From Hymenobacter properus (lineage in GTDB: Bacteria > Bacteroidota > Bacteroidia > Cytophagales > Hymenobacteraceae): a stretch of DNA of 64,000 bases. Position numbers and translations under genes: made by a program. The stretch spans positions 372,001 to 436,000 of the forward strand of contig NZ_JADQDP010000003.1 in NCBI RefSeq assembly GCF_015694735.1, written 5' to 3'. Positions 7,104-15,736 of this stretch are shown here, piece by piece (the stretch's first letter is position 1; every line of letters starts with the position of its first letter). The notes under the pieces were generated by a model. That model did not search any database. It saw only the letters and a program-made list of their open reading frames with translations, and had not been told where the DNA came from.

Positions 7104-7454
7104 TTATTTGGCGCGGCGCAGCAGGTAGCCCGTTTGGTCGGTAATAGTGTTGGATGGGATGGTGCTAACGCCGATGCACTCCCACCCTAAGGTGCTGAGG
7201 TAGTTTAGGGCGGCCACGGCCGAACGCAGCTTGCGGACCTCCTGGTCGGTTCGCATCATCGCCGCATCGCTGGAGCCCCCTTTGCCGTGCTGCCCATAGT
7301 TTAGCTCAACCTGGTCATAATCCCGGCTGCTTGCCACCAAAATGCAGTGTTCATATTGCAAAGCGGCGCTGCGAGTGGAAGCAGCCGGCGCCTGGGCAAA
7401 AGCGGAGCTTGAGGCAAGCAGCAGCAGGGCGAAGAAGCCGAGAATTTTGCGCAT
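7104..7454 (-). CDS. small secreted protein of unknown function
   Basis: A 116-residue protein with a clear signal peptide (MRKILGFFALLLLASSSAFAQ) and a single small domain: YEHCILVASSRDYDQVEL near the start and LNYLSTLGWECIGVSTIPS near the end. The alternation of a first strand, a helix and 'LGWE' before a last strand recalls small DUF4177-type proteins, but I do not assign it. The ATG at 7454 is chosen because it starts the signal peptide; the frame is open to 7523. It ends 8 bp after the convergent lysA. Confidence 0.65.
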   Translation of the reverse strand: MRKILGFFALLLLASSSAFAQAPAASTRSAALQYEHCILVASSRDYDQVELNYGQHGKGGSSDAAMMRTDQEVRKLRSAVAALNYLSTLGWECIGVSTIPSNTITDQTGYLLRRAK

Positions 7455-7524
7455 CAGTCGAAAGAAAGGATAAGGTTCAAAGCTACCTACGCGTAGGCTT
7501 TCAGAACTGCCCAGCATTGGCATG

Positions 7525-7944
7525 CTATGCCCCCGGGCCGGTCAGCCACGCCAAGGCCTCGGCTTCGTCCTCAAACGTGCGGTAGGTGTGCGAGAGGCCG
7601 CGCGAGGCCATCACAAATTGGTTCATGGCCAGGCGGGCAAATACGTTATGGGCCACCAGCACGGCGCCGCGGCGGTAGCCGTGCTCGTTCACGGCGCGGG
7701 GTAGCCACTTGCTGGTCATCCAGTCCTGCTCGGTAGTGCTAAAGGGCGCCATGTTGCGCTGGTCGACCAGCATGCCGTTCCAGCGGTGGCGGCTCATGGC
7801 CTGGGCCGCGTGCGTGAGCAGGGCCCGAAACTGCACGGTCTCGCGCGGGCCGGCCTTGTACTCGAGGCGCACGTAGCCAGCGGGCTCTTCCCAGATGCGC
7901 CCGTGGCTGTTTTCAAAATAAAGGGTACGGGTAGCAGCAGCCAT
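7525..7944 (-). CDS. unknown protein, first of three STAS/SEC14-like paralogues in the window
   Basis: A 139-residue cytoplasmic protein (TRTLYFEN..., GYVRLEYKAG, RHRWNGMLVDQRNMAPFS, DWMTSKWLPRAV, GYRRGAVLVAHNVFARLAM, YRTFEDEAEALAWL). The pattern of a central strand ending in D-Q, a helix with WLPR, and a C-terminal F-x-DEAEALAWL helix resembles SpoIIAA/STAS-like or SEC14-like folds. It is clearly related to the gene at 22122 (same WLPRAV, GYR-GAV, YRTF and final AxxWL elements) and more distantly to the one at 15737. ATGs at 7953 or further upstream are possible; 7944 aligns with the paralogue. Function unknown. Confidence 0.7.
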   Translation of the reverse strand: MAAATRTLYFENSHGRIWEEPAGYVRLEYKAGPRETVQFRALLTHAAQAMSRHRWNGMLVDQRNMAPFSTTEQDWMTSKWLPRAVNEHGYRRGAVLVAHNVFARLAMNQFVMASRGLSHTYRTFEDEAEALAWLTGPGA

Positions 7945-7960
7945 TAACACCATCGAAGCA

Positions 7961-8000
7961 AACAAAAAACAGCCGCCCACGCATCGGCGCGAGCGGCTGT
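7961..8000 (-). terminator. intrinsic terminator downstream of the oxidoreductase gene
   Basis: Stem ACAGCCGC/GCGGCTGT (7969-7976 with 7993-8000), followed on the minus strand by TTTTTTGTTTG. It is placed to end the transcript of the minus-strand oxidoreductase that stops at 8090. Confidence 0.75.
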
Positions 8001-8089
8001 GGGCTTCAACCGGAAAACCCCGGTCGAGGTTATTTGTCGGCTCATCTTTTTGTTAAAGCGTCTATTATGGCCGACGAAACCGCCGCGGC

Positions 8090-9439
8090 TTAGGCTTCCT
8101 CATCCTTGGGCGCCTCGCCCCGGAAGGCATCGAGCTTACTCACGGCGGGCAGTTTCACGGGCTTGTTTTCGCGGGCCGACTGATAGATAGCTTCCATGAT
8201 GCGCTGGTCCTGCAGGCCTTCTTCGCCGGGGGTGTAGGGCGTTTTGTTTTGGCGCACGCATTCGGCCATGTGGTCCATTTCAAGAGCAAATTGGTCTTTC
8301 TGCGGGTCGTTGGGCACCTCTTTCATTTGCTTGCCGCCGGGGGCGTGGGTACGCTCCTGCCGCAGCCCGTGGTAGGGAAAGGCGGGGTCCATCTCGATGC
8401 TGCCGGTTTCGGCATACACCGTGTAGCTCTTGTTGTTGAAGGAGCCGTAGCCCGTCATGCACTGCGAGATGACGCCGCTGGGGAAGCGCAGCGTAAAGCT
8501 CACGTTTTCTTCAATTTCCTTAAATCGGTCGTCGCCCGGCGTGGTGTATATCTGGGCCGAAACCTCGGTGGGTTCCTCGCCCAGCAGGAAGCGCGTGGTG
8601 TTGAGGCAGTACAGGCCCACGTCGGGCAGGGAGCCGCCGCCGGCCAGGGCCTTTTTGTGGCGCCACTGCTGGTCGTGGGCTTGGTTCTGCGTGTTCATCA
8701 TCTGAATCATCTTGGTGCGGCCGTAGGTCTTGTCGCGCACCGCTTTCTGCACCATGCGGTTGAGCGGCTCGTACTGAATGCGGTAGGCAATCATGAGCTT
8801 TTTGCCGGCTTTTTTGCAGGCCGCAATCATCTCCTCGCACTCCTTAGCGCTGTTGGCCATGGGCTTTTCGCAGAGAATGTGCTTGCCGGCCTTGGCCCCG
8901 CGAATGGTGAATTCGTGGTGCATGGAGTTGGGCAGAACGATGTAAATCACCTCTACTTCGGGGTTGTCCTTGAGCTGGTCGTAGGTCTGGTAGGAGTAGC
9001 AGCTGCTGGGCTTAATGCCGTACTGCTGGGCCACTTTGCGCATCTTCTCAGGGTCGCCGCTCACCAGGGCTACCGGCTTGGCGTGCTTGCACTGGCCGAA
9101 AGCGGGCAGGATTTCATTGAGCGTGAGGTGGCCCAGGCCCACCAGGGCGTAGCCCACGCGGCGCTCGGGCGCGTCGGGGTTGAAGGGCTCGGCGCCTTTG
9201 GGGTCGGTGGGTGCTTCGAGGGGCGGCAGCTTGATGTCGAGCGGGCCGGTGGCGGGCGGCGGGGTGGCGTCGGGCGCTTTGGCGGCTTTGGCCGCGGCCA
9301 CGGGCAGAGCGCCGGCCACGCCCACGGCCAGCAAGCCGCGCCCGGCGTGGTTGATGAACTGCCGGCGCGAGGTGTCGCAGCCGGCGTCGTCCGGCGTCGT
9401 TTCGGCCACGGCGGGCACGTAGGGATTTTCCTGGAGCAT
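8090..9439 (-). CDS. Gfo/Idh/MocA family oxidoreductase with Tat signal
   Basis: NAD(P)-dependent sugar or polyol oxidoreductase of the glucose-fructose oxidoreductase type, 449 residues. A twin-arginine signal is visible near the N-terminus (SRRQFINHAGRGLL followed by an alanine-rich stretch), so the folded, cofactor-loaded enzyme is probably exported. The Rossmann motif follows (YALVGLGHLTLNEI), then the family's EKPMANS motif (CEKPMA) with its conserved lysine, and a GGGSLPDVGLYCLN segment at the start of the C-terminal domain. The ATG at 9439 is chosen; a longer frame to 9601 adds unlike sequence. The substrate is unknown. It stands alone, divergent from the secreted nuclease gene. Confidence 0.88.
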   Translation of the reverse strand: MLQENPYVPAVAETTPDDAGCDTSRRQFINHAGRGLLAVGVAGALPVAAAKAAKAPDATPPPATGPLDIKLPPLEAPTDPKGAEPFNPDAPERRVGYALVGLGHLTLNEILPAFGQCKHAKPVALVSGDPEKMRKVAQQYGIKPSSCYSYQTYDQLKDNPEVEVIYIVLPNSMHHEFTIRGAKAGKHILCEKPMANSAKECEEMIAACKKAGKKLMIAYRIQYEPLNRMVQKAVRDKTYGRTKMIQMMNTQNQAHDQQWRHKKALAGGGSLPDVGLYCLNTTRFLLGEEPTEVSAQIYTTPGDDRFKEIEENVSFTLRFPSGVISQCMTGYGSFNNKSYTVYAETGSIEMDPAFPYHGLRQERTHAPGGKQMKEVPNDPQKDQFALEMDHMAECVRQNKTPYTPGEEGLQDQRIMEAIYQSARENKPVKLPAVSKLDAFRGEAPKDEEA

Positions 9440-9640
9440 GCGGAAACGGATTGGAAAAGTGGAACTAAGGAATGAACGGCTTTGCTTACGTGCCCGAACC
9501 GCCTGCAAGTTGCCGGCCGCACCGTTGCGGTTGAGCTTACCCGGTACTGGAGCGCCCAGCCGTTTCCCGTTCCGTTCCCAACCGCCAATTCCCCAGTACA
9601 TTTATAGCCCCGCATTGGGATTATTTCGATTTTCGATTCT

Positions 9641-11719
9641 ATGACGAAGGTTTTCGCCCGCTCTTTTCTCCTTGGTTTTGGCACGCTGCTGGCGGCCGGC
9701 ACCGTTCAGGCCCAAACGGTGACGCCCATTGGCACCATCCAAACCAGCGGCGCGCTGGCCACGGCGGGCACCTATACCATCGAGGCGGTAGTGACGGCTG
9801 TTTACCCTGGCCTGAGTCCGGCGGGCTTCTATGTGCAAAACGACGCGGCCGGGGCCGACGGCGACCCCGCCACTTCCGACGCCCTTTTTGTGGTGCAAAC
9901 CAACCCCACCGTGGTCGTGGGCAATAAGGTCCGCATTACGGGCGCCGTGCAGGAAATTGCCAGCACACCCTCGTTCAACCAGGCCGTGCTCACCAGCCCC
10001 AGCATCACGGTGCTGGCGGCCAGCAGCCCGCTCCCAGCCTTCACCATGCTCGACAACGCCACGTTTTCGAGCACTGACGCTGAGCGCTACGAAGGCATGC
10101 GGGTGCAATTTTTGGCCCCGGTCACGGTATCGGATTTGTCCACGCTGAAATCGCGGGGCGAGCTGGACATTTCGGTGCGCGGCTTGGTGTACCAACCCAC
10201 CCAAATAATCGACCCCAACGACGACCCGGCCAGCGGCACCAGTAGCAGTGGCACCAGCAACGTGCCCGCCGTGAACGCCTACCAGGCCGCCAACGTGGCC
10301 AAGTCCTTGCTGCTCGACGACGGCCGCGCCGCCGTGAACCCACAGCCCACCCCCTACCTCGACGCCACCCTCGGCACGGTGCGCGTGGGCAGCACCATTG
10401 CCAGCCTGCGCGGCATCATGGGCTATGGCGGCAGCGCTTGGCGCATTCAGCCGCTGGCCGGGGCCGACGCGCCGCAGGTTATCACGGTGCGCCCCGCGGT
10501 GCCCACCTTCAGCAACATCGACGTGAAGCTGGCCAGCATGAACGTGCTCAACTTTTTTAATGGCGACGGCGCGGGAGGCGGCTTTCCTACCTCGCGCGGG
10601 GCCGCCACGCTGGCCGATTTTCAGCGCCAGCGCAGCAAGATTTTGGCCGCCCTCACCCAGATGAACGCCGACGTGTTTGGCCTGATGGAAATTGAGAACG
10701 ACGGCACCCGCCCGATTTCGGCCATTCAGGACCTGGTGGATGGTTTGAACCAGGCCCAGGGCGCGGGCACCTACGCCTTCATTAACGACGGCGGCCTCTA
10801 CTCCCAGCCCAACAACACGGACCTGATTCACTGCGCCATCATCTACAAACCAGCCGTGGTGACGCCCTACGGCAACTTCCTGCTGAGCACCGTGACGGGC
10901 GTGTTCGAGCGTCCGCCCATCGCCCAGCTTTTCACCACCAACCGCCCGACGGCCGCCCGCGACACGTTTGCCATCGTGGTGAACCACTTCAAGAGCAAGG
11001 CCAGCGGCACCGGCCTCAACGCCGACCAGGGCGACGGCCAGGGCGGCTCCAACCTGCGCCGCAAAGGCCAGGCCACGGCGCTGGTGCAGTTCATCAACAA
11101 CGTGGTGAAGCCTGCCGGCACCCGCTACGTGGTGAGCGTGGGCGACTACAACGCCAATTACGAAGAAGACCCCATGGACATCCTGCGGGCCGCGGGCTTC
11201 GTGTTGGGCAGCCCGGCCGCCAGCGCCTCCTACCTCTTCAACGGCCTCAGTGGCAGCCTCGACCACGCCGTGCTGACGCCCAACCTAGTGGGCCACGCCG
11301 CCGTGGAAAAGTGGCACATTAACGCCGCCGAGCCCGAGTTTCTGGAATACGACGTGGCCGGCGCGGCCACCGACATCACCAGCCCCTTCCGCTCCTCCGA
11401 CCACGACCCCGTGCTCGTGGGGCTGAATTTCCGCAGCACCGTGACGGCCGCCACGGCCGCAAAAGCCACCACGCGCCTGCAAGTATTCCCGAATCCCGCC
11501 CCCGGCGCGTTCAACATCCGCATCATTAATGCTGATGGGAAACCTCTGACGCTGGAAGTGCTTTCGGAACTTGGGCAGCCGGTGCTGGCCTTGCGCGGCA
11601 CGGCAGTTGAGTTGCAGGCTGAACTGGCGCGCCACACAGTTGCGCTGGCACCGGGCGCGTACCTGGTGCGCCTGCGCGGTGAGGGGCTGAGCGAGGTGCA
11701 GCGGGTGGTGAAGGAGTAG
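9641..11719 (+). CDS. secreted ExeM/NucH-like extracellular endonuclease with T9SS sorting domain
   Basis: A 692-residue secreted nuclease. Residues 1-24 are a signal peptide (ends VQAQT). An N-terminal OB-fold-like/lamin-like region follows (YTIEAVVTAVYPGLSPAGFYVQND, VVGNKVRITGAV). The endonuclease/exonuclease/phosphatase domain begins at KLASMNVLNFFNGDG and includes FGLMEIENDG, VNHFKSK, VGDYNANYEEDPMD and SSDHDPVLVGL, the metal-binding and catalytic motifs of the DNase I-like fold. The C-terminus (LQVFPNPAPGAFNIRI...VQRVVKE) is a type A T9SS sorting domain. Likely role: release of phosphate or nucleotides from extracellular DNA. A close paralogue lies at 22618. Confidence 0.92.
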   Translation: MTKVFARSFLLGFGTLLAAGTVQAQTVTPIGTIQTSGALATAGTYTIEAVVTAVYPGLSPAGFYVQNDAAGADGDPATSDALFVVQTNPTVVVGNKVRITGAVQEIASTPSFNQAVLTSPSITVLAASSPLPAFTMLDNATFSSTDAERYEGMRVQFLAPVTVSDLSTLKSRGELDISVRGLVYQPTQIIDPNDDPASGTSSSGTSNVPAVNAYQAANVAKSLLLDDGRAAVNPQPTPYLDATLGTVRVGSTIASLRGIMGYGGSAWRIQPLAGADAPQVITVRPAVPTFSNIDVKLASMNVLNFFNGDGAGGGFPTSRGAATLADFQRQRSKILAALTQMNADVFGLMEIENDGTRPISAIQDLVDGLNQAQGAGTYAFINDGGLYSQPNNTDLIHCAIIYKPAVVTPYGNFLLSTVTGVFERPPIAQLFTTNRPTAARDTFAIVVNHFKSKASGTGLNADQGDGQGGSNLRRKGQATALVQFINNVVKPAGTRYVVSVGDYNANYEEDPMDILRAAGFVLGSPAASASYLFNGLSGSLDHAVLTPNLVGHAAVEKWHINAAEPEFLEYDVAGAATDITSPFRSSDHDPVLVGLNFRSTVTAATAAKATTRLQVFPNPAPGAFNIRIINADGKPLTLEVLSELGQPVLALRGTAVELQAELARHTVALAPGAYLVRLRGEGLSEVQRVVKE

Positions 11720-11742
11720 GTTTCTTCTTCTGCGAACAAACA

Positions 11743-11848
11743 GAACGTCATGCTGAGCGCAGCCGAAGCATCTCTACCGCAATACTAATTCAATCGAGAG
11801 AATTACTTGCGCGATAGAGATGCTTCGGCTGCGCTCAGCATGACGTTC
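11743..11848. repeat. palindromic intergenic repeat, copy 5 (D-type arm)
   Basis: Inverted repeat with arms GAACGTCATGCTGAGCGCAG...CTGCGCTCAGCATGACGTTC and stem continued by 'ccgaagcatctct/agagatgcttcgg'. It lies between the nuclease and pentapeptide-repeat genes, both on the plus strand. The right arm ends 22 bp before the pentapeptide gene start. Confidence 0.9.
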
Positions 11849-11869
11849 TTTGCGGTACGCTTTACAATC

Positions 11870-12478
11870 ATGAAACCTCCCCGCCGCAAGCCCGCCCCTG
11901 CCCTGCGCAAACCCGACCGATTCCCCGAGGAAAACATCGTCACCGGCTGGGATGCCCGGCACTTGCTGGGCCATACGGAGTTCGACGAATACCACTTCAT
12001 CAATTGCGACTTTGGCGGGGCCGACTTGAGCCGGCTGCGCTTCAGCGAGTGCCGGTTTGAGCGCTGCAACCTGGCGGCAGCCAAGCTGGCGGGCACGGCC
12101 TTGCAAAACGTGGCGTTTGAGGAGTGCAAGCTGTTGGGCCTACAGTTCACGGCTTGCCGCGACATGCTTTTCAGCGTGCACTTCGACCAGTGCCAGCTGC
12201 GCTATGCCTCGTTTGCCGGGCGCACCATGCCGGGCACCCGCTTCGTGGGCTGCCACTTAGAAGAAGCCGATTTTGCCGACGCCGACCTGAGCCAGGCAGT
12301 ATTTCAGGACTGCAATCTGGCCGGCGCCGTGTTTCAGAACACCCGCCTGCCGGGTGCTGATTTTACCACCGCCACCGGCTTCGTCATCGACCCCGAAACC
12401 AACCCGCTGCAGGGGGCGAAGTTCACCTTGCACGGTTTGCTGGGCGTGGTAGCCAAGTTCGGACTGGTGGTAGAATAA
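11870..12478 (+). CDS. pentapeptide repeat-containing protein
   Basis: A 202-residue protein made largely of A(D/N)LxX pentapeptides, giving a right-handed quadrilateral beta-helix. Examples are CDFGGADLSRLRFSECRFE, CNLAAAKLAGTALQNV, CHLEEADFADADLSQAVFQD and CNLAGAVFQNTRLPGADF. Such proteins include gyrase-protecting DNA mimics of the Qnr/MfpA type, but the sequence alone does not show that role here. A short basic N-terminus (KPPRRKPAPALRKP) precedes the helix. The frame opens upstream inside the palindromic repeat; the ATG at 11870 is the first outside it. It is a single gene. Confidence 0.88.
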   Translation: MKPPRRKPAPALRKPDRFPEENIVTGWDARHLLGHTEFDEYHFINCDFGGADLSRLRFSECRFERCNLAAAKLAGTALQNVAFEECKLLGLQFTACRDMLFSVHFDQCQLRYASFAGRTMPGTRFVGCHLEEADFADADLSQAVFQDCNLAGAVFQNTRLPGADFTTATGFVIDPETNPLQGAKFTLHGLLGVVAKFGLVVE

Positions 12479-12487
12479 CGCGGTGCA

Positions 12488-12615
12488 GCCCGAAAGCAAG
12501 GACAAAAATGCGCGGGGCAACTTCCGGTTTCGTTTGCGGCTAGTAGATTGCGGCTGAATTCCCATCTATGCCCGAAAGCGGTAGCTCGATAGCCGTACTA
12601 CCGGTCTGCTTTCGG
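12488..12615. promoter_or_regulatory. candidate operator upstream of the LacI-type regulator
   Basis: CCGAAAGC occurs at 12488-12495 and 12572-12579, and in inverted form (GCTTTCGG) at 12608-12615. The last two also share inner GGTAG/CTACC (12580-12584 and 12598-12602), making an imperfect dyad. Position before the lacI-type gene suggests autoregulation, but this is inference. Confidence 0.4.
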
Positions 12616-12723
12616 TAACTTGTCAGCACCGCGTGCCGGCCCGATTAGGGCTTGGCGTCGGGGGGCATAAACATTGCCCCTGGCCCCGGCGCGGGTATTT
12701 TTTCACCTCGCTACAACTCACAG

Positions 12724-13758
12724 ATGGCCCATCGTCGCGCCTCTATCACTGACCTGGCCAAAGTGCTGGGACTTTCTCCTTCTACTATTTCGCGGGCCCT
12801 GAGCGACCACGACGACGTGAGCGAAGCCACCAAGGCCCGCGTGCGCCAGCTGGCCGAAGAAATGCATTACCAGCCCAACCAGCTGGCCGCCGCCCTGCGC
12901 CGCGGCCGCAGCAACACGCTGGGCGTGCTGGTGCCCCACATCACGGGCCATTTTTTCCCACAAGTGGTGCACGGCATCGCCACCGAGGCTACCAAGCTGG
13001 GCTACAACGTGATGATTTGCCAGAGCAACGAAGACGCCCGCCAGGAGCAGAAAAACATCGACCTGCTGATGAACTCGCAGGTGGAAGGCATCCTGGTGTC
13101 GCTGGCCAACACCACGCAGAGCTTCGGCCACTTCGAGGCCGTGCGCCAGCAGAACATTCCGCTGGTGTTTTTCGACCGCGTAGTGGAAGACTTTAGCGGC
13201 AGCAACGTGAGCGCCGTGATGATTGACGACTACCAGGGCGCCTACCAGGTGGTGACGCACCTCATCGAGCAAGGCTGCACGCGCATTGCCCACTTCAGCG
13301 GCCCGCTGCACCTCAACATCCACAAAAACCGCCACCAGGGCTACCGCGACGCCCTCACGGCCCACGGCCTGCCCATCGACGAGGAGTTGATTGTGTTCTG
13401 CGAGATGAACCAGAAGGGCGGTACCCAGGCCATGCGCCAGCTGCTGAAGCTGCCCAAGCGCCCTGATGGGGTGTTTTCGAGCAACGACCTGGCGGCCATC
13501 GGCGCCATTCAGGCGGTGAAGAGTGCGCGCCTGCGCGTGCCACGCGACGTGGCCGTGGTAGGCTTCAGCAACGAGATGTTCACACTGCTCACCGAGCCCA
13601 TGCTCAGCAGCGTGGACCAGCGTTGCGAGCAAATGGGCAAAACCGCGGTGCAGTTGCTGCAAAAGATGCTCAAAGGCGGCCCCAACCGCCAGACGCCGCC
13701 CAAGCCCATCGTGCTTAAGCCCAAGCTACTGGTGCGCGAGTCGTCGCAGAAGCGGTAG
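12724..13758 (+). CDS. LacI family DNA-binding transcriptional regulator
   Basis: A 344-residue repressor-type regulator. The N-terminal helix-turn-helix and hinge are clear (ITDLAKVLGLSPSTISRALS, then DDVSEATKARVRQLAEEMHYQPN), followed by the periplasmic-binding-protein-like effector domain (TLGVLVPHITGHFFPQVVHGI, QVEGILVSLANTT, VVFFDRVVEDF-like segment, GYRDALTAHGL, VFSSNDLAAIGAIQA, VAVVGFSNE). These respond to sugars or purines; the ligand is unknown. The ATG at 12724 starts just before the HTH; the frame is open to 12652. No sugar-utilisation operon is adjacent, so targets may be distant. The downstream gene is an MFS exporter separated by a palindromic repeat. Confidence 0.9.
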   Translation: MAHRRASITDLAKVLGLSPSTISRALSDHDDVSEATKARVRQLAEEMHYQPNQLAAALRRGRSNTLGVLVPHITGHFFPQVVHGIATEATKLGYNVMICQSNEDARQEQKNIDLLMNSQVEGILVSLANTTQSFGHFEAVRQQNIPLVFFDRVVEDFSGSNVSAVMIDDYQGAYQVVTHLIEQGCTRIAHFSGPLHLNIHKNRHQGYRDALTAHGLPIDEELIVFCEMNQKGGTQAMRQLLKLPKRPDGVFSSNDLAAIGAIQAVKSARLRVPRDVAVVGFSNEMFTLLTEPMLSSVDQRCEQMGKTAVQLLQKMLKGGPNRQTPPKPIVLKPKLLVRESSQKR

Positions 13759-13776
13759 TCGGGGAGATATTGAGTC

Positions 13777-13891
13777 AACAGAACGTCATGCCGAGCGCAG
13801 CCGAGGCATCTCGCGTGCCGAAGTAATCCAATCGTTAGGGTTCACTACCACACGCGAGATGCCTCGGCTGCGCTCGGCATGACGTTCTGTT
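13777..13891. repeat. palindromic intergenic repeat, copy 6 (A-type arm)
   Basis: Inverted repeat whose arms begin CAGAACGTCATGCCGAGCGC and end with the exact reverse complement, stem continued by 'agccgaggcatctcgcgtg/cacgcgagatgcctcggct'. It lies between the lacI-type gene and the MFS gene, both on the plus strand. Confidence 0.9.
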
Positions 13892-13985
13892 GTGTGAAGT
13901 TCTATTAACCCCGCTCCACTCAAAAGCCGTAGGAAGCCATTCCGCCCGCTTGCCTGTTACACAAGCGGATTCCTACTACTTTTCG

Positions 13986-15635
13986 ATGACGCCCACCACC
14001 GCCCCGGCCCCTAAGGCCACGCTGCTCACGCCGTTCACCATTGCCATTTTCCGGGCTATTTGGATTGCGGGGCTGGTAAGCAACGTGGGCACCTGGATGC
14101 AGAACGTGGCCGGCGTGTGGCTCGTCACCACCCTCACCACCTCGGCCCTGCTGGTGGCCATGATGCAGGCCGCCACCAGCTTGCCCGCCTTTCTGCTGAG
14201 CATGCCGGCCGGGGCCATGGCCGATTTGGTAGACCGCCGCCGGCTGCTGCTGTTCACGCAGGGCTTTATGGCGGTGGTGGCGACTATTCTGGGGGTGCTC
14301 ACACTCTCGGGCAACGTGTCAGCGCTGGGCGTGCTGGGGTTTACCTTCTTGCTGGGCATGGGCGCGGCCCTGAACTCGCCCATCTGGCAGGCCGTGACTA
14401 CGGAACTGGTGCCGCGGCCGGTGCTGCCGTTTGCCATCACCCTCAATGGCGTGAGCAACAACATTGCGCGGGCCATCGGGCCGGCCATTGGCGGGGTCAT
14501 CATTGCGTACTACTCGGCCGGCTGGGTGTTTGTGCTCAATGGACTGTCGTTTCTGGGCACCTGGGCGGTGGTGTATTTCTGGAAGCGCGAGCCGGACGTG
14601 GCCAGCGGGCCTGCCGAAAACTTCGTGGGCGCGCTGCGGGCCGGGCTGCGCTACGTGCAGTACTCGCCGGCCATTTACGGGGTGCTGGTGCGCACGTTCG
14701 CGTTTTCGTTTGGGGCCACGGCCATGTGGGCATTGGTGTCGGTGGTCATTGCCCGGCGCCTGCATCTGAGTTCGGGACACTACGGCGTGATGCTGTCGTG
14801 GCTGGGCGCGGGGGCCGTCACGGGTGCTTTCCTGATGGGACGGGCGGGCTCGCGGCTGAGCTTCAACCAGCGGGTGCTGCTGGGCGTGCTGGCGTTTGCG
14901 GGCACCAACGTGGCCCTGGCGCTCATCGACAATATCTACCTGCTCTACGGCGTGATGTTCCTTTCCGGCATTGCCTGGCTGATGGTGATGACCAGTTTCA
15001 GCACCACCGTGCAGCTCAACGTGCCGCGCTGGGTGCAGGCGCGCGTCATCAGCGTGTACATGCTGGTGTTTCAGGCCGGCATGTCGCTGGGTAGCCTGGC
15101 CTGGGGCGAGCTGGCTGACCGCCTCAGCCTCGAAACGTCCCTGCTGATTGCCGCCGGCTGGATGCTGGCGAGCACCGTGCTGGCCCTGCCTTTTCCCATG
15201 CGCCCGGCCGAGGGCCTCAACCTGACGCCCGCCGAGCACTGGCCCGACCCCGAAACCGAAGGCGCCATTGACCCCGACGACGGCCCCGTGGTGGTCATGA
15301 TTGAATACCACGTGGAGCCGGCCAATTGGCCCGCTTTCCGCGCCGCGGCCGAGCAGCTCCGGCGCCTGCGCCTGCGCGACGGAGCCCTTCGCGCCGGCAT
15401 GTTTGCTGATGTGGCCCACCCCACGCGCCTCACCGAGTTCTACTACGTGGCCACCTGGGGCGAGCACCAGCGCCAGCACCACCGCTTCACGGTAGAAGAC
15501 CAGGTGGTGGAGGCACAGCTGCTGAGCTTGCACAGCGGCCCGGAGCGGCCACGCGTCACGCATTTCCTGGCTTTCCCCAATGCCTCCAACGTGGAGGTAG
15601 CCACCCCCATGCAAACGCAGGAAAGCCAGCGGTGA
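13986..15635 (+). CDS. MFS transporter (EntS/DUF894 type) with C-terminal dimeric alpha-beta barrel-like domain
   Basis: A 549-residue major facilitator. The first about 420 residues hold twelve predicted membrane segments, with the MFS loop between helices 2 and 3 (AGAMADLVDRRRLLLF) and NGVSNNIARAIGPAIGG in helix 5, as in the enterobactin-exporter-like MFS_3 group. The last about 110 residues (VVVMIEYHVEPANWPAFRAAAEQL ... FYYVATWGEHQRQHHRFT) are soluble and resemble the antibiotic-biosynthesis-monooxygenase type ferredoxin-like fold, a fusion known in this MFS group. Substrate unknown; export of a siderophore or drug is possible. The ATG at 13986 is chosen over an upstream frame that reads out of the palindromic repeat. 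Confidence 0.85.
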   Translation: MTPTTAPAPKATLLTPFTIAIFRAIWIAGLVSNVGTWMQNVAGVWLVTTLTTSALLVAMMQAATSLPAFLLSMPAGAMADLVDRRRLLLFTQGFMAVVATILGVLTLSGNVSALGVLGFTFLLGMGAALNSPIWQAVTTELVPRPVLPFAITLNGVSNNIARAIGPAIGGVIIAYYSAGWVFVLNGLSFLGTWAVVYFWKREPDVASGPAENFVGALRAGLRYVQYSPAIYGVLVRTFAFSFGATAMWALVSVVIARRLHLSSGHYGVMLSWLGAGAVTGAFLMGRAGSRLSFNQRVLLGVLAFAGTNVALALIDNIYLLYGVMFLSGIAWLMVMTSFSTTVQLNVPRWVQARVISVYMLVFQAGMSLGSLAWGELADRLSLETSLLIAAGWMLASTVLALPFPMRPAEGLNLTPAEHWPDPETEGAIDPDDGPVVVMIEYHVEPANWPAFRAAAEQLRRLRLRDGALRAGMFADVAHPTRLTEFYYVATWGEHQRQHHRFTVEDQVVEAQLLSLHSGPERPRVTHFLAFPNASNVEVATPMQTQESQR

Positions 15636-15644
15636 GAATTAGGG

Positions 15645-15727
15645 GCGGGCTGCCGGCTGTCCGCTCGTCGGCCAAACGATTTCGCCCCAACGACGAGCGG
15701 ACAGCCGGCGAAAAGCCGGCAGCCCGC
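15645..15727. terminator. long imperfect hairpin between convergent genes
   Basis: GCGGGCTGCCGGCTGTCCGC (15645-15664) and the following CTCGTCG can pair with CGACGAG (15691-15697) and the downstream CGGACAGCCGGC...GCCGGCAGCCCGC, with an internal asymmetry. It lacks a T-run, so termination is only suggested. It lies 10 bp from each of two convergent genes. Confidence 0.4.
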
Positions 15728-15736
15728 ATACCCATT

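Noticed and set aside
9602..11266. Long open frame of 554 codons on the minus strand opposite the first nuclease gene
   Set aside because: It runs antisense to a clearly conserved nuclease and its product is His/Gly/Ala-rich with no domain; a GC-rich shadow frame.
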